A stretch of DNA of 64,000 bases from positions 1 through 64,000 of the forward strand of contig NZ_JACMSF010000013.1 in assembly GCF_014257025.1 (NCBI RefSeq), written 5' to 3'. The translations under genes and the position numbers were made by a program. The notes under the pieces are model-generated. The model was not told where the DNA came from and did no database searches. It worked only from the letters and a program-made list of their open reading frames with translations. This DNA is from Streptomyces cupreus. GTDB taxonomy: Bacteria > Actinomycetota > Actinomycetes > Streptomycetales > Streptomycetaceae. Position 1 is the first letter of the stretch, and each line of letters begins with the position of its first letter. Shown in pieces: positions 25,010-33,230 of the stretch.

Positions 25010-25094
25010 GGTAGCGTGTCCGAGCGGCCGAAGGAGCTCGCCTCGAAAGCGAGTGTGGCGCAAGTCACCGAGGGTTCAAATCCCTCCGCTACCG
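25010..25094 (+). tRNA. tRNA-Ser(CGA)
   Basis: Acceptor GGTAGCG pairs with CGCTACC. The anticodon loop CCTCGAAAG carries CGA. There is a long variable arm (TGTGGCGCAAGTCACC), and the T-arm contains GTTCAAATC. CCA is not encoded. A strong hairpin follows at 25101-25130. Confidence 0.97.
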
Positions 25095-25100
25095 CTCCGA

Positions 25101-25130
25101 GTAGGGCCCCGTCGAAAGACGGGGCCCTAC
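25101..25130 (+). terminator. Hairpin terminator of tRNA-Ser(CGA)
   Basis: Perfect 13-nt arms GTAGGGCCCCGTC and GACGGGGCCCTAC enclose a GAAA tetraloop, 6 nt after the tRNA. Confidence 0.85.
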
Positions 25131-25199
25131 GTGTGTTCGGTTACACTCGCCGCCGGCAATAGGGGGCCCATCGGGGGCGACAGGCGCAGGGAGGCCGCA

Positions 25200-25379
25200 G
25201 TGGCGGTGAATTCGAAGAAGGTCGCCGTCTATGTGCTCGTGGTCTTCGTGCTCTATGTGATCATCACGGACCCGGCCAAAGCCGCTGATTACGTGCAGAT
25301 AGGGTTCGAGGGCATATCGGACGCCGCCAAGGCCATCGGCGACTTCATGACGTGGATCGCCAACGGAGGAGAATCATGA
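25200..25379 (+). CDS. Small single-helix membrane protein
   Basis: A protein of 59 residues from GTG 25200 (GGGAGG upstream). One N-terminal membrane helix (VAVYVLVVFVLYVII) is followed by a small amphipathic tail (GFEGISDAAKAIGDFMTWIA). Its TGA overlaps the ATG of the Dabb gene (ATGA), so the two are coupled. Function unknown; it appears conserved beside the Dabb/SigF locus. Confidence 0.7.
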   Translation: MAVNSKKVAVYVLVVFVLYVIITDPAKAADYVQIGFEGISDAAKAIGDFMTWIANGGES

Positions 25380-25669
25380 TCCGCCACCTGGTCCTCTTCA
25401 AGCTCAACGAGGGTGTCCAGCGCGACGACCCGCGTGTCCTGGAGGGCGAGAAGGCCTTCCGGTCACTGGAGGGCAAGATCTCCGAGATCCGCTTCTGGGA
25501 GCTCGGCTGGAACCTCAGCGACCGCCCCATCGCCTACGACTTCGCGATCAACTCCGGCTTCGACGACGTCGATGCCCTGCGCCGGTACGTGGAACACCCC
25601 GAGCACCAGGCGGGCGTGGCCCTCTGGAAGGAGTTCGCCACCTGGGTGATCGCGGACTACGAGTACTGA
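25376..25669 (+). CDS. Dabb-family (stress-responsive alpha-beta barrel) protein
   Basis: A protein of 97 residues from ATG 25376 (GGAGGAG upstream). IRHLVLFKLNEG at the start, RFWELGWNLSDRPIAYDFAI in the middle and VEHPEHQAGVALWKEF near the end are the Dabb signature, a dimeric ferredoxin-like barrel. Catalytic function in bacteria is usually unassigned. A T-tailed terminator follows. Confidence 0.9.
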   Translation: MIRHLVLFKLNEGVQRDDPRVLEGEKAFRSLEGKISEIRFWELGWNLSDRPIAYDFAINSGFDDVDALRRYVEHPEHQAGVALWKEFATWVIADYEY

Positions 25670-25686
25670 GCCCACCGCGCGCACCG

Positions 25687-25716
25687 AGCCCCCCGCCGGA
25701 ACGGCGGGGGGCTTTT
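25687..25716 (+). terminator. Rho-independent terminator after the Dabb gene
   Basis: AGCCCCCCGCC and GGCGGGGGGCT pair around a short loop and are followed by TTTT. Confidence 0.88.
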
Positions 25717-25843
25717 CTGCGCCCTTTGCTCACATTTCGCCCTCAACACGGCGTTAAGCGGTGCTTGCACACAGTGCACATGTCTTGTGATGCTATGACC
25801 GCTTTTGATGGATGAGTTGATGGATCACGAGGTGGAGTTGACC

Positions 25844-26659
25844 GTGTCGGCCAGTACTGCGCCTCCCCAAGAAACGGCGGCAGCCGCCCGGCGCAGCCGC
25901 GGTGCCGACACCCGCGCGCTCACCCAGGTGCTCTTCGCCGAGCTCAAGGAGCTTCGGCCGGGCACGCCGGAGCACAACCGGGTGCGCGGGGCGCTCATCG
26001 AGGCCAACCTCCCGCTCGTGCGCTACGCGGCCGCCCGCTTCCGCTCCCGCAACGAGCCGATGGAGGACGTGATCCAGGTCGGCACCATCGGGCTCATCAA
26101 CGCCATCGACCGCTTCGACCCGGACCGCGGGGTGCAGTTCCCGACCTTCGCGATGCCGACGGTGGTCGGCGAGATCAAGCGGTACTTCCGGGACAACGTC
26201 CGCACGGTCCATGTGCCGCGCCGGCTGCACGAGCTGTGGGTGCAGGTCAACAGCGCGACCGAGGACCTGACGACCGCCTTCGGGCGCTCCCCGAGCACCG
26301 CCGAGATCGCCGAGCGGCTGCGCATCAGCGAGGAGGAGGTGCTGTCCTGCATCGAGGCCGGGCGGTCGTACCACGCCACCTCGCTGGAGGCGGCCCAGGA
26401 GGGCGACGGACTGCCCGGGCTGCTGGACCGGCTCGGCTACGAGGACCCCGCGCTGGACGGTGTGGAGCACCGCGATCTGGTGCGGCATCTGCTGGTCCAA
26501 CTCCCGGAACGGGAACAGCGCATTCTGCTCCTGCGGTACTACAGCAATCTCACCCAGTCGCAGATCAGCGCGGAACTCGGCGTCTCCCAGATGCATGTCT
26601 CGCGGCTACTCGCGCGTAGCTTCCAGCGACTGCGGTCCGCGAACCGGATCGACGCCTGA
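25844..26659 (+). CDS. sigF: SigB-family RNA polymerase sigma factor, SigF-like
   Basis: A protein of about 271 residues. Region 2 is [20 protein letters not shown] followed by [15 protein letters not shown]. Region 3 contains [13 protein letters not shown], and region 4 reads [20 protein letters not shown] and [19 protein letters not shown]. It belongs to the SigB/F/G group. Pairing with the next sigma gene matches my memory of sigF-sigN of S. coelicolor, where SigF acts in late spore maturation. GTG 25844 (GGTGGAG 6 nt upstream) is preferred; ATG 25808 and 25820 are in frame. Confidence 0.85.
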   Translation: MSASTAPPQETAAAARRSRGADTRALTQVLFAELKELRPGTPEHNRVRGALIEANLPLVRYAAARFRSRNEPMEDVIQVGTIGLINAIDRFDPDRGVQFPTFAMPTVVGEIKRYFRDNVRTVHVPRRLHELWVQVNSATEDLTTAFGRSPSTAEIAERLRISEEEVLSCIEAGRSYHATSLEAAQEGDGLPGLLDRLGYEDPALDGVEHRDLVRHLLVQLPEREQRILLLRYYSNLTQSQISAELGVSQMHVSRLLARSFQRLRSANRIDA

Positions 26660-26702
26660 CCGAAAGGCCCGAACGAAAGCCTGACCGAAAGTCTGAGCGA
26701 AC
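26654..26702 (+). repeat. CGAAAG direct repeats across the sigF stop codon
   Basis: GCCTGACCGAAAG occurs exactly at 26654-26666 and 26679-26691, with weaker copies between (CGAACGAAAG) and after (CTGAGCGAAC). CGAA(A/C) recurs every 12-13 bp. The first copy includes the sigF TGA. Confidence 0.55.
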
Positions 26703-26800
26703 CGTAACCGGGGCGAGCGAATCGCTCACCAGGGCTGTTCCCGACAGTTTCGCGCCGAAATACCGTCAGACCCCTTGTTTCCAGGGCGGATTCGCGTCTT

Positions 26801-26841
26801 ACATGTCGACATGTCACTACAGCGTGTTGCCGACATGTGAC
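26801..26841. promoter_or_regulatory. Palindrome and direct repeat upstream of sigN
   Basis: ACATGTCGACATGT (26801-26814) is a perfect 14-bp palindrome. CGACATGTCAC (26808) is repeated as CGACATGTGAC (26831), 23 bp on. The set lies 110-150 bp before the sigN ATG, where a regulator-controlled promoter would be expected. Confidence 0.45.
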
Positions 26842-26951
26842 ATTCTGCCGGAAGCGCGTTTGCCGTGGCCTCGGCTCCGGTATTCAGGTGAAGGCTGCGT
26901 TCCTCAGTGGGAGCGTTCGCCGCGACCGTCCCGCGACCCAAAGGGGGTGGC

Positions 26952-27839
26952 ATGTCCGCAGACCAGGGCAGCTCGAAGGTGCTCACGCTCACGAAGAGCG
27001 AGGCTGCGCCCGCGCTCGACGACGACGTAACGGCCCTTGTCGAGGCCGCGCCGGCTCCGGCCCTCCCCACCTCGGGAGCCATCGACACCCGCACCCTGTC
27101 CCGCTCCCTGTTCCTGCGGCTCGCCGCGCTGGACGAGAACAGCCCCGAGCGTGCGTACGTCCGTGACACGCTGATCGAGCTGAACCTCCCGCTCGTCCGG
27201 TACGCGGCAGCGCGTTTCCGCTCCCGCAACGAGCCGATGGAGGACATCGTCCAGGTCGGCACGATCGGGCTGATCAAGGCGATCGACCGGTTCGACTGCG
27301 AACGCGGCGTGGAGTTCCCGACGTTCGCGATGCCGACGGTGGTCGGGGAGATCAAGCGGTTCTTCCGGGACACCTCCTGGTCGGTGCGTGTGCCGCGCCG
27401 CCTCCAGGAGCTTCGCCTGGCCCTGACGAAGGCCAGCGACGAGCTCTCCCAGAAGCTGGACCGCTCCCCGACGGTCACCGAACTCGCCGCGGTCCTGGGC
27501 GTGTCCGAGGAGGACGTGGTCGACGGCCTGGCGGTCGGCAACGCCTACACGGCGTCCTCGCTGGACTCCCCGGCCCCCGAGGACGACGGCGGCGAGGGCT
27601 CCCTCGCGGACCGTCTGGGCTACGAGGACAGCGCCCTGGAGGGCGTGGAGTACCGCGAGTCCCTGAAGCCCCTGCTGGCCAAGCTCCCGCCCCGCGAGCG
27701 CCGCATCATCATGCTGCGCTTCTTCGCCAACATGACCCAGTCCCAGATCGGCGAGGAGGTCGGCATCTCCCAGATGCACGTCTCTCGTCTGCTGACCCGG
27801 ACGCTGGCGCAGCTGCGGGAAGGGCTCATCTCGGACTGA
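26952..27839 (+). CDS. sigN: SigB-family RNA polymerase sigma factor, SigN-like
   Basis: A protein of 295 residues from ATG 26952 (AAGGGGGTGGC upstream). The N-terminal 60 residues are acidic and Ala-rich. Region 2 is [20 protein letters not shown] then [15 protein letters not shown]; region 4 is [20 protein letters not shown] then [20 protein letters not shown]. It is highly similar to the upstream SigF-like protein, suggesting a tandem duplication. The 292-bp gap with palindromes suggests its own promoter. Anti-sigma partners are not adjacent. Confidence 0.85.
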   Translation: MSADQGSSKVLTLTKSEAAPALDDDVTALVEAAPAPALPTSGAIDTRTLSRSLFLRLAALDENSPERAYVRDTLIELNLPLVRYAAARFRSRNEPMEDIVQVGTIGLIKAIDRFDCERGVEFPTFAMPTVVGEIKRFFRDTSWSVRVPRRLQELRLALTKASDELSQKLDRSPTVTELAAVLGVSEEDVVDGLAVGNAYTASSLDSPAPEDDGGEGSLADRLGYEDSALEGVEYRESLKPLLAKLPPRERRIIMLRFFANMTQSQIGEEVGISQMHVSRLLTRTLAQLREGLISD

Positions 27840-27878
27840 GGGGTTCCCTTCTGACGAAGCGTCAGCCACCATGGCGCG

Positions 27879-28565
27879 ATGCTTCGGGCGACGACATGGA
27901 CACATGGCCGCCAAGGCGCCCTTATCGGCGCCTCGGCGGCCGTCGTGTGTCTGGGCGGCCTGCTGGCCGCGTGTGCGGGCGGCGGGGAGGGTGACGGCTA
28001 CGTGGCCGTGGGCGCACCGAGCGGACCGGCCCGTACGGCGGCCCCGACGGGCGAAGTGGAGCTGGTGCCGCTGGAGTCTCCGGCCTCGAAGACGGCGCGA
28101 GGTTCGGCTCCCCCGGCGAACTCCACGTCAGCAAGCAGCACTTCGGCGGATCCTCAGCGCGGGACGAGCAACACCCCGACCCCGGCGCCGCCGCCCGAGG
28201 GCGCCGATCCCGGCCGTACCACCGCGAGTTCACCCACTCCCACGCCCAGCCCGGTGACCCCGGCCGCCCTCACCTGGTCCGAGCCGAAGCGGGAGGCCGC
28301 TGAGAAGCGCTGGTGCGAGAAGGTGATGCTCGGTTTCCACAACTCCGGGGGCAGCCCCGTGCGTTCGGGCACCGTGACCTTCGGGACGCACGTCATCGGG
28401 GCGCTCGGGATCGACTGGGGGACCGTCGAGTCGGTCGAGGAGCTTCCGGTGCCGGTGGAGGCCGGCGCGCGGAAGGAGAAGACCTGGACGGTGTGCGTCG
28501 ACGCGTGGCGCGTACCGCTCGGGATGCATGTCGAGACGCGGGACGTGTCCGTCCGGTGGAAGTGA
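27879..28565 (+). CDS. Putative lipoprotein with Pro/Ser/Thr-rich linker
   Basis: A protein of 228 residues. The signal peptide ends in a lipobox (GGLLAAC, about residue 32). A long low-complexity linker (about 50-125) is followed by a compact domain with WCEKVMLGFHNSGGSPVRSG and WTVCVDAWRVPLGMHVETRD, an immunoglobulin-like beta fold by appearance. It would sit on the outer face of the membrane. Family not recognised. It lies 40 bp after sigN and may be co-expressed. Confidence 0.7.
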   Translation: MLRATTWTHGRQGALIGASAAVVCLGGLLAACAGGGEGDGYVAVGAPSGPARTAAPTGEVELVPLESPASKTARGSAPPANSTSASSTSADPQRGTSNTPTPAPPPEGADPGRTTASSPTPTPSPVTPAALTWSEPKREAAEKRWCEKVMLGFHNSGGSPVRSGTVTFGTHVIGALGIDWGTVESVEELPVPVEAGARKEKTWTVCVDAWRVPLGMHVETRDVSVRWK

Positions 28566-28575
28566 GCCGCGCGGA

Positions 28576-28770
28576 CTACTTCAGCGCCAGCCAGGCCACC
28601 GCCGCGACGACCGCGATGGCGACGACGACGCCGACGATCAGGCCGATACGGGGACCGGAGGAAGCGGCCGCCTGCTGAGTGCCCTGCGGCGCCTCGTCGA
28701 CGAACGCGCGGAACATCTGGGTGCTGCCGGCGGGGTCGTAGTTGCCCTGGGGGCCCTGGGTGTTAGCCAT
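28576..28770 (-). CDS. Small C-terminally anchored membrane protein
   Basis: A protein of 64 residues from ATG 28770. A polar N-terminus (ANTQGPQGNYDPAGSTQMFR) faces the cytoplasm and a single C-terminal helix (IGLIVGVVVAIAVVAAVAWL) ends ALK, a tail-anchor layout. Function unknown. It converges with the lipoprotein gene, with 10 bp between the stops. Confidence 0.65.
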   Translation of the reverse strand: MANTQGPQGNYDPAGSTQMFRAFVDEAPQGTQQAAASSGPRIGLIVGVVVAIAVVAAVAWLALK

Positions 28771-28873
28771 GGCCCGAAACCCTAGCGAATCCAGGGGTGG
28801 CGCCCAAGTGCGGGAGGGGCACCTGCACCACCGCACACACAACCCGCCCCACCTGCACATTTACGTTCGCAAT

Positions 28874-28959
28874 ACTTGCCTTTGCCAAGTTTTTATGGCA
28901 TCCACACCCCTTTTATTTGCCTGCAGCAACCAACCGCTTCTATGGTTGCTCTAAGCAAC
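28874..28959. promoter_or_regulatory. MarR operators in the marR-efflux promoter
   Basis: GTTGCTCTAAGCAAC (28945-28959) is a perfect 6+3+6 dyad of the MarR type, 18 bp before the marR ATG. A second looser dyad, ACTTG-N7-CAAGT, lies at 28874-28890. They probably allow autorepression of the marR-transporter unit. Confidence 0.65.
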
Positions 28960-28976
28960 GAAATCCGGGAGGTGTG

Positions 28977-29432
28977 ATGGCCGAACAGGCGCAGTACGAG
29001 GAGCTCGTCCGCCAGTTCAGTGCCTTCGGTGCCGTGAAGCGGGAGATCGGGCGGACGCTGCCGTCCGGCTGCCCCGCCGGCTCCGCCGCCGTACTGACGC
29101 TGCTGGACCGGCACGGCGACATGCGCCTGAGCAGGCTCGCCGAGCTGCTCGCCGTCGACATGTCGGTGACCAGCCGCCATGTCGCCCACCTCGCCGAGCG
29201 CGGCTGGATCGACCGCTCCCCGGACCCAGCCGACAAGCGCAGCCGCATCCTGCACCTCACGCCCTCGGGCCGGGCGCAGGTCGACGAGCTGCACCGCCGG
29301 ACCACCCAGCTGCTCGCCGAGCGGCTGAGCGACTGGACCGACGACGACATAGCCCGGCTCACGGGGCTCATGGCACGGCTGAGGCGTTGCTTCGACGAAC
29401 AGTCCCCCCGTACACCCGCGATCACCGAGTAA
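28977..29432 (+). CDS. MarR-family transcriptional regulator
   Basis: A protein of 151 residues with a winged helix: LSRLAELLAVDMSVTSRHVA (recognition helix, about 62-81), LAERGWIDRSPDPADKRSR wing with the conserved D-x-R, then dimer helices. ATG 28977 follows GGGAGG. It is 13 bp upstream of an efflux gene and downstream of a palindrome, a classic repressor-pump layout sensing a small molecule. Confidence 0.92.
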   Translation: MAEQAQYEELVRQFSAFGAVKREIGRTLPSGCPAGSAAVLTLLDRHGDMRLSRLAELLAVDMSVTSRHVAHLAERGWIDRSPDPADKRSRILHLTPSGRAQVDELHRRTTQLLAERLSDWTDDDIARLTGLMARLRRCFDEQSPRTPAITE

Positions 29433-29445
29433 GAGAAGGAAGTCC

Positions 29446-31884
29446 ATGGCAACGACCACACCAGCCGGTGTGCGGGCTCATGCCGAGCACTCAGGAGGTT
29501 CAGGCGAGGCTCCCATGACGCATCGGCAGATCATGGAGGCGCTCTCCGGGCTGCTGCTCGGCATGTTCGCCGCGATCCTGTCCTCCACCATCGTCTCCAA
29601 CGCGCTGCCCGAGACCATCCAGGACCTCGGCGGCGGACAGAGCGCGTACACCTGGGTCGTGACCGCCGCGCTGCTGGCGATGACGGCGTCCACGCCCCTG
29701 TGGGGCAAGCTCGCCGACCTGGTCAGCAAGAAGGCCCTCGTCCAGATAGCCCTGGTCGTCTACATCATCGGATCGGTCATCGCCGGTCTGTCCCAGAACT
29801 CCGGGATGCTGATCGGCGCCCGGGTGATCTAGGGCCTCGGTGCCGGCGGTCTGACCGCGCTCGCCCAGATCATCATGGCCGCGATGATCTCCCCCCGGGA
29901 GCGCGGCCGTTACTCCGGCTACCTCGGCGCGACCTTCGCCGTCGCGACCGTCGGCGGTCCGCTGGTCGGCGGTGTCATCACCGACACCGACTGGCTGGGC
30001 TGGCGCTGGTGCCTGTACGTGGGTATCCCGTTCGCGCTGATCGCCCTGTTCGTGCTCCAGAAGACGCTGCACCTGCCGGAGACCAGGCGCAAGGTCAAGG
30101 TCGACTGGGCCGGTGCCTTCTTCATCACCGCCGCCGTCAGTCTGCTGCTGATCTGGGTCACCTTCGCCGACGACAAGTACGACTGGCTCTCCTGGCAGAC
30201 CTGCTCGATGGTCGGCGGCGCGCTCGCGCTCGCCCTGGTCTTCCTGTTCGTGGAGACCAAGGCCAGTGAGCCGATCATCCCGCTGCACCTGTTCAGGAAC
30301 CGTACGATCACGCTGGCCTCGCTGGCCTCCCTGCTCGTCGGTGTCGCGATGTTCGCGGGCACGGTCTTCTTCAGCCAGTACTTCCAGCTGGCCCGCGACA
30401 AGTCCCCGACGATGTCGGGGGTCATGACCATCCCGATGATCGCCGGTCTGTTCGTGTCCTCGACCGTCTCCGGCACGATCATCACCAAGACCGGCAAGTG
30501 GAAGGCCTGGCTGGTCTCGGGCGGTGTGCTGGTGACGGCGGGCCTCGGACTGCTCGGCACCATGCGCTACGACACCGCGTACTGGCACATCGCGGTCTAC
30601 ATGGCGGTCATGGGCCTCGGCATCGGCATGATGATGCAGAACCTGGTCCTGTCCACGCAGAACCAGGTCGCCCCGCACGAGCTCGGCGCCGCCAGCTCCG
30701 TGGTCACCTTCTTCCGGTCCCTCGGCGGCGCCATCGGCGTCTCGGCGCTCGGCTCGGTGATGTCGACCCGGATCAGCCACTACGCCACCGACACCATCGG
30801 CACGCTCAGCCCGCAGGAGCAGGCCGGCGCGGCCAAGGCGATGGGCTCCGGCGAACTGCCCGACATGGACGCCCTGCCCACGCACATCCGCACCTGGCTG
30901 GAGAGCGCCTACGGACACGGCATCGCCGACATCTTCCTGTACGTCGCCCCGATCGCCTTCCTCGCCTTCCTGGTGACCCTGTTCATCAAGGAGGTCCCGC
31001 TGCGGACTTCCGGCGCGCTGGCGCAGGCGGCGGAGAACACCAAGCCGGAAACCCCGGCCGCCGCGGAGGCTCCCGTGGCTCCTGTCGCCCCTGTCCTTGA
31101 GGCGGAGGCCCCCGTGACCGCTGCCGGAATCCCCGTGCGCGGCTTTGTCCACGGCGCCGAGAGCGCCCCCGTACCGCGGGCCGCCGTCACACTGATCTCA
31201 CTCGCGGGACGGCAGCTCGGCCGCGTGGTGGCGCAGCCGGACGGCTCCTACGGCATCGACGCGCCGGGCACCGGCAGTTACGTCCTCATCGCCTCCGCCG
31301 ACGGCTTCCAGCCGCAGGCGTCCACGATCGTCGTCGGCGAGGAGCCTTTGACGTACGACATCCCGCTCAGCGGCACCAGCGGGCTGAGCGGTGTGGTCCG
31401 GGCGGCCGAGGGCGCGCTGCCGGTCAAGGACGCGACGGTGATCGTCACCGATGTGCGCGGGGACCTGCTGGCCAACGCCGCCACCGGGGAGCAGGGCGAG
31501 TTCGCCTTCGGCGAGCTGGTGCCGGGCACGGTGACCGTCGCGGTGAGCGCCGCAGGGTTCCGGCCGCGCGCCCTGCCCGTCGAGATCGGCGGCACCGGCG
31601 TCACCCGGGTCGAGGTCGACCTCGACTCCGGCGCACAGATCCAGGGCGTCGTACGGGCGCCGCACGGTCCGCTGTCCGACGCGCGGGTCACGCTCGTGGA
31701 CGCGGCGGGCAATGTCGTCGGCACGGCGACGACCGGTGCGGACGGGGTGTACGCCTTCACCGACCTGGACGGCGACGACTACACGGTCATCGCGACCGGT
31801 TACCCGCCGGTGGCGACCACGCTGACCCTCAGCGGCGGCGGGGTCGACGGCCACGACATCGAACTCGCGCACGTCAGTGAGTAG
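29446..31884 (+). pseudogene. DHA2-type MFS efflux transporter with C-terminal beta domains, interrupted by an in-frame TAG
   Basis: One frame runs 29446-31884, but codon 129 (29830-29832) is TAG inside the MFS motif (GARVI*GLGAGGLTALAQI), where the family has Gln, so CAG has become TAG. N-terminal helices with WVVTAALLAMTASTPLWGKL precede it. After it come the remaining helices of a 14-helix drug/H+ antiporter (residues 130-525), then three carboxypeptidase-regulatory-like beta repeats (about 560-812; YGIDAPGTGSYVLIASADGF, FAFGELVPGTVTVAVSAAGF, YAFTDLDGDDYTVIA). Both halves keep perfect coding character, so the mutation is recent or a read error. A restart at ATG 29875 would lack the first helices. 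Confidence 0.85.
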
Positions 31885-32013
31885 TTGAGGCCGGTTTCAT
31901 TCGAGGAGCTGTGCGAGATGGGACTGACGGGCGGTGCGGGACCCGAATCCCCTGGCGCTCGACCTGGACCGGCGGTACAGGGGGATTCGCTGCCGCAGGC
32001 CTAGGCTGGGCCC

Positions 32014-32484
32014 ATGGCACCGAACATCGCGACCAACACCGCCGTTTCGCTCGACGAGTTGCTGGACTTCGTACGGCCGCGTCATCGCGCGATCCTGCTG
32101 ACGCGGCGGGCCGACGGGAGCCCTCAGGGGTCGCCGCTGACCTGTGGAGTGGACGACTCCGGGCGGATCGTGGTCTCCACCTACCCCGAGCGGGCCAAGA
32201 CGCGCAACGCCAAGCGGGATCCGCGGGTGAGCCTGATCGTGCTGAGCGACGACTGGAACGGGCCGTGGGTACAGATCGACGGCACGGCCGAGGTCATCGA
32301 CTCCCCCGACTCCGTGGAGCCGTTGGTGGAGTACTACCGGAACATCGCCGGGGAGCACCCGGACTGGGACGAGTACCGGGCGGCGATGGTGAAGCAGGGG
32401 AAGTCGATCATCCGGGTGACGCCGGAGAGGTGGGGTCCGGTGGCCACCGGAGGATTCCCGGCGCGGCTCGCCGAGGATTCCTAG
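32014..32484 (+). CDS. PPOX-class F420-dependent oxidoreductase
   Basis: A protein of 156 residues with a split beta-barrel flavin/F420 fold. RHRAILLTRRADGSPQGSPL, KTRNAKRDPRVSLIVLSDDW and VQIDGTAEV are characteristic of the actinobacterial F420-binding PPOX family. It probably reduces a small molecule with F420H2. Its TAG shares the palindromic CTAG with the stop of the convergent TetR gene. Confidence 0.88.
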   Translation: MAPNIATNTAVSLDELLDFVRPRHRAILLTRRADGSPQGSPLTCGVDDSGRIVVSTYPERAKTRNAKRDPRVSLIVLSDDWNGPWVQIDGTAEVIDSPDSVEPLVEYYRNIAGEHPDWDEYRAAMVKQGKSIIRVTPERWGPVATGGFPARLAEDS

Positions 32485-33230
32485 CCCGACCTCTCCACCA
32501 TCGCCTCGATGCCCGCCACCAGCAGATCCAGCGCGAAGACGAAGTCCCGTTCCAGCATCTCCTCGACCGTGTCTCCGCCCCGGGCCGCCATGATGTCCTT
32601 GGCCTCCTCGATGACCTCCGCGGTCGAGGGGGTCTCGCTCACCGTCGTCATGGCGTTCTGGAAGTAGGCGTCGGGGGTCATGCCGGTGTCCTGGACGCGG
32701 GCGAAGAAGTGGCCCTCGATCGTGCCGTAGCCGTACACGAACTGGAAGACGGCCGAGATCGCGCCCGTCACCCCGTGGGCCGGCAGCCCCGTCCTGCGGA
32801 TCACGCGCTGTACGACCCGGGAGAATGCCAGGGAGTTCGGCCCGATGTTGAGGTACGTCCCGGCCAGCGGGGACGTCCAGGGGTGGCGGACCAGCAGGGC
32901 CCGGTACTCGCGGGCCAGCGTGCGCAGTTGGTCGCGCCAGTCCTCGTCCGCGCCCGGGTCGGGCAGTCGGAGTTCGCCGTAGACCGAGTCGAGGGCGAGT
33001 TCGAGGAGGTCGTCCTTGGTGTCGACGTACCAGTAGACGGACATGGCCGTCACATTCAGCTCGGCGGCCAGCCGGCGCATGGAGAACTTGGCGAGCCCCT
33101 CGGCATCGAGCAGCCGCACGGTCACCTCGGTGATCCGCTCCCGGTCGAGCCCCGAGGGCTGTCCGCCACGCCCGCCCCGGCGGGTCTTGTCCTCCAGCCA
33201 GACGCTGGCCCGCGTGGCTGCCTTCACCAT
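32481..33230 (-). CDS. TetR-family regulator (TetR C-terminal domain type)
   Basis: A protein of 249 residues. The HTH is ITEVTVRLLDAEGLAKFSMR followed by RLAAELNVTAMSVYWYVDTK (about residues 33-72). The C-terminal ligand domain has LAREYRALLVRHPWTSPLAG, like TetR_C regulators of efflux pumps. ATG 33230 overlaps the end of the MFS gene by 7 nt, so pump and regulator form one unit; the regulator probably binds the palindrome before the pump gene. Confidence 0.9.
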   Translation of the reverse strand: MVKAATRASVWLEDKTRRGGRGGQPSGLDRERITEVTVRLLDAEGLAKFSMRRLAAELNVTAMSVYWYVDTKDDLLELALDSVYGELRLPDPGADEDWRDQLRTLAREYRALLVRHPWTSPLAGTYLNIGPNSLAFSRVVQRVIRRTGLPAHGVTGAISAVFQFVYGYGTIEGHFFARVQDTGMTPDAYFQNAMTTVSETPSTAEVIEEAKDIMAARGGDTVEEMLERDFVFALDLLVAGIEAMVERSG

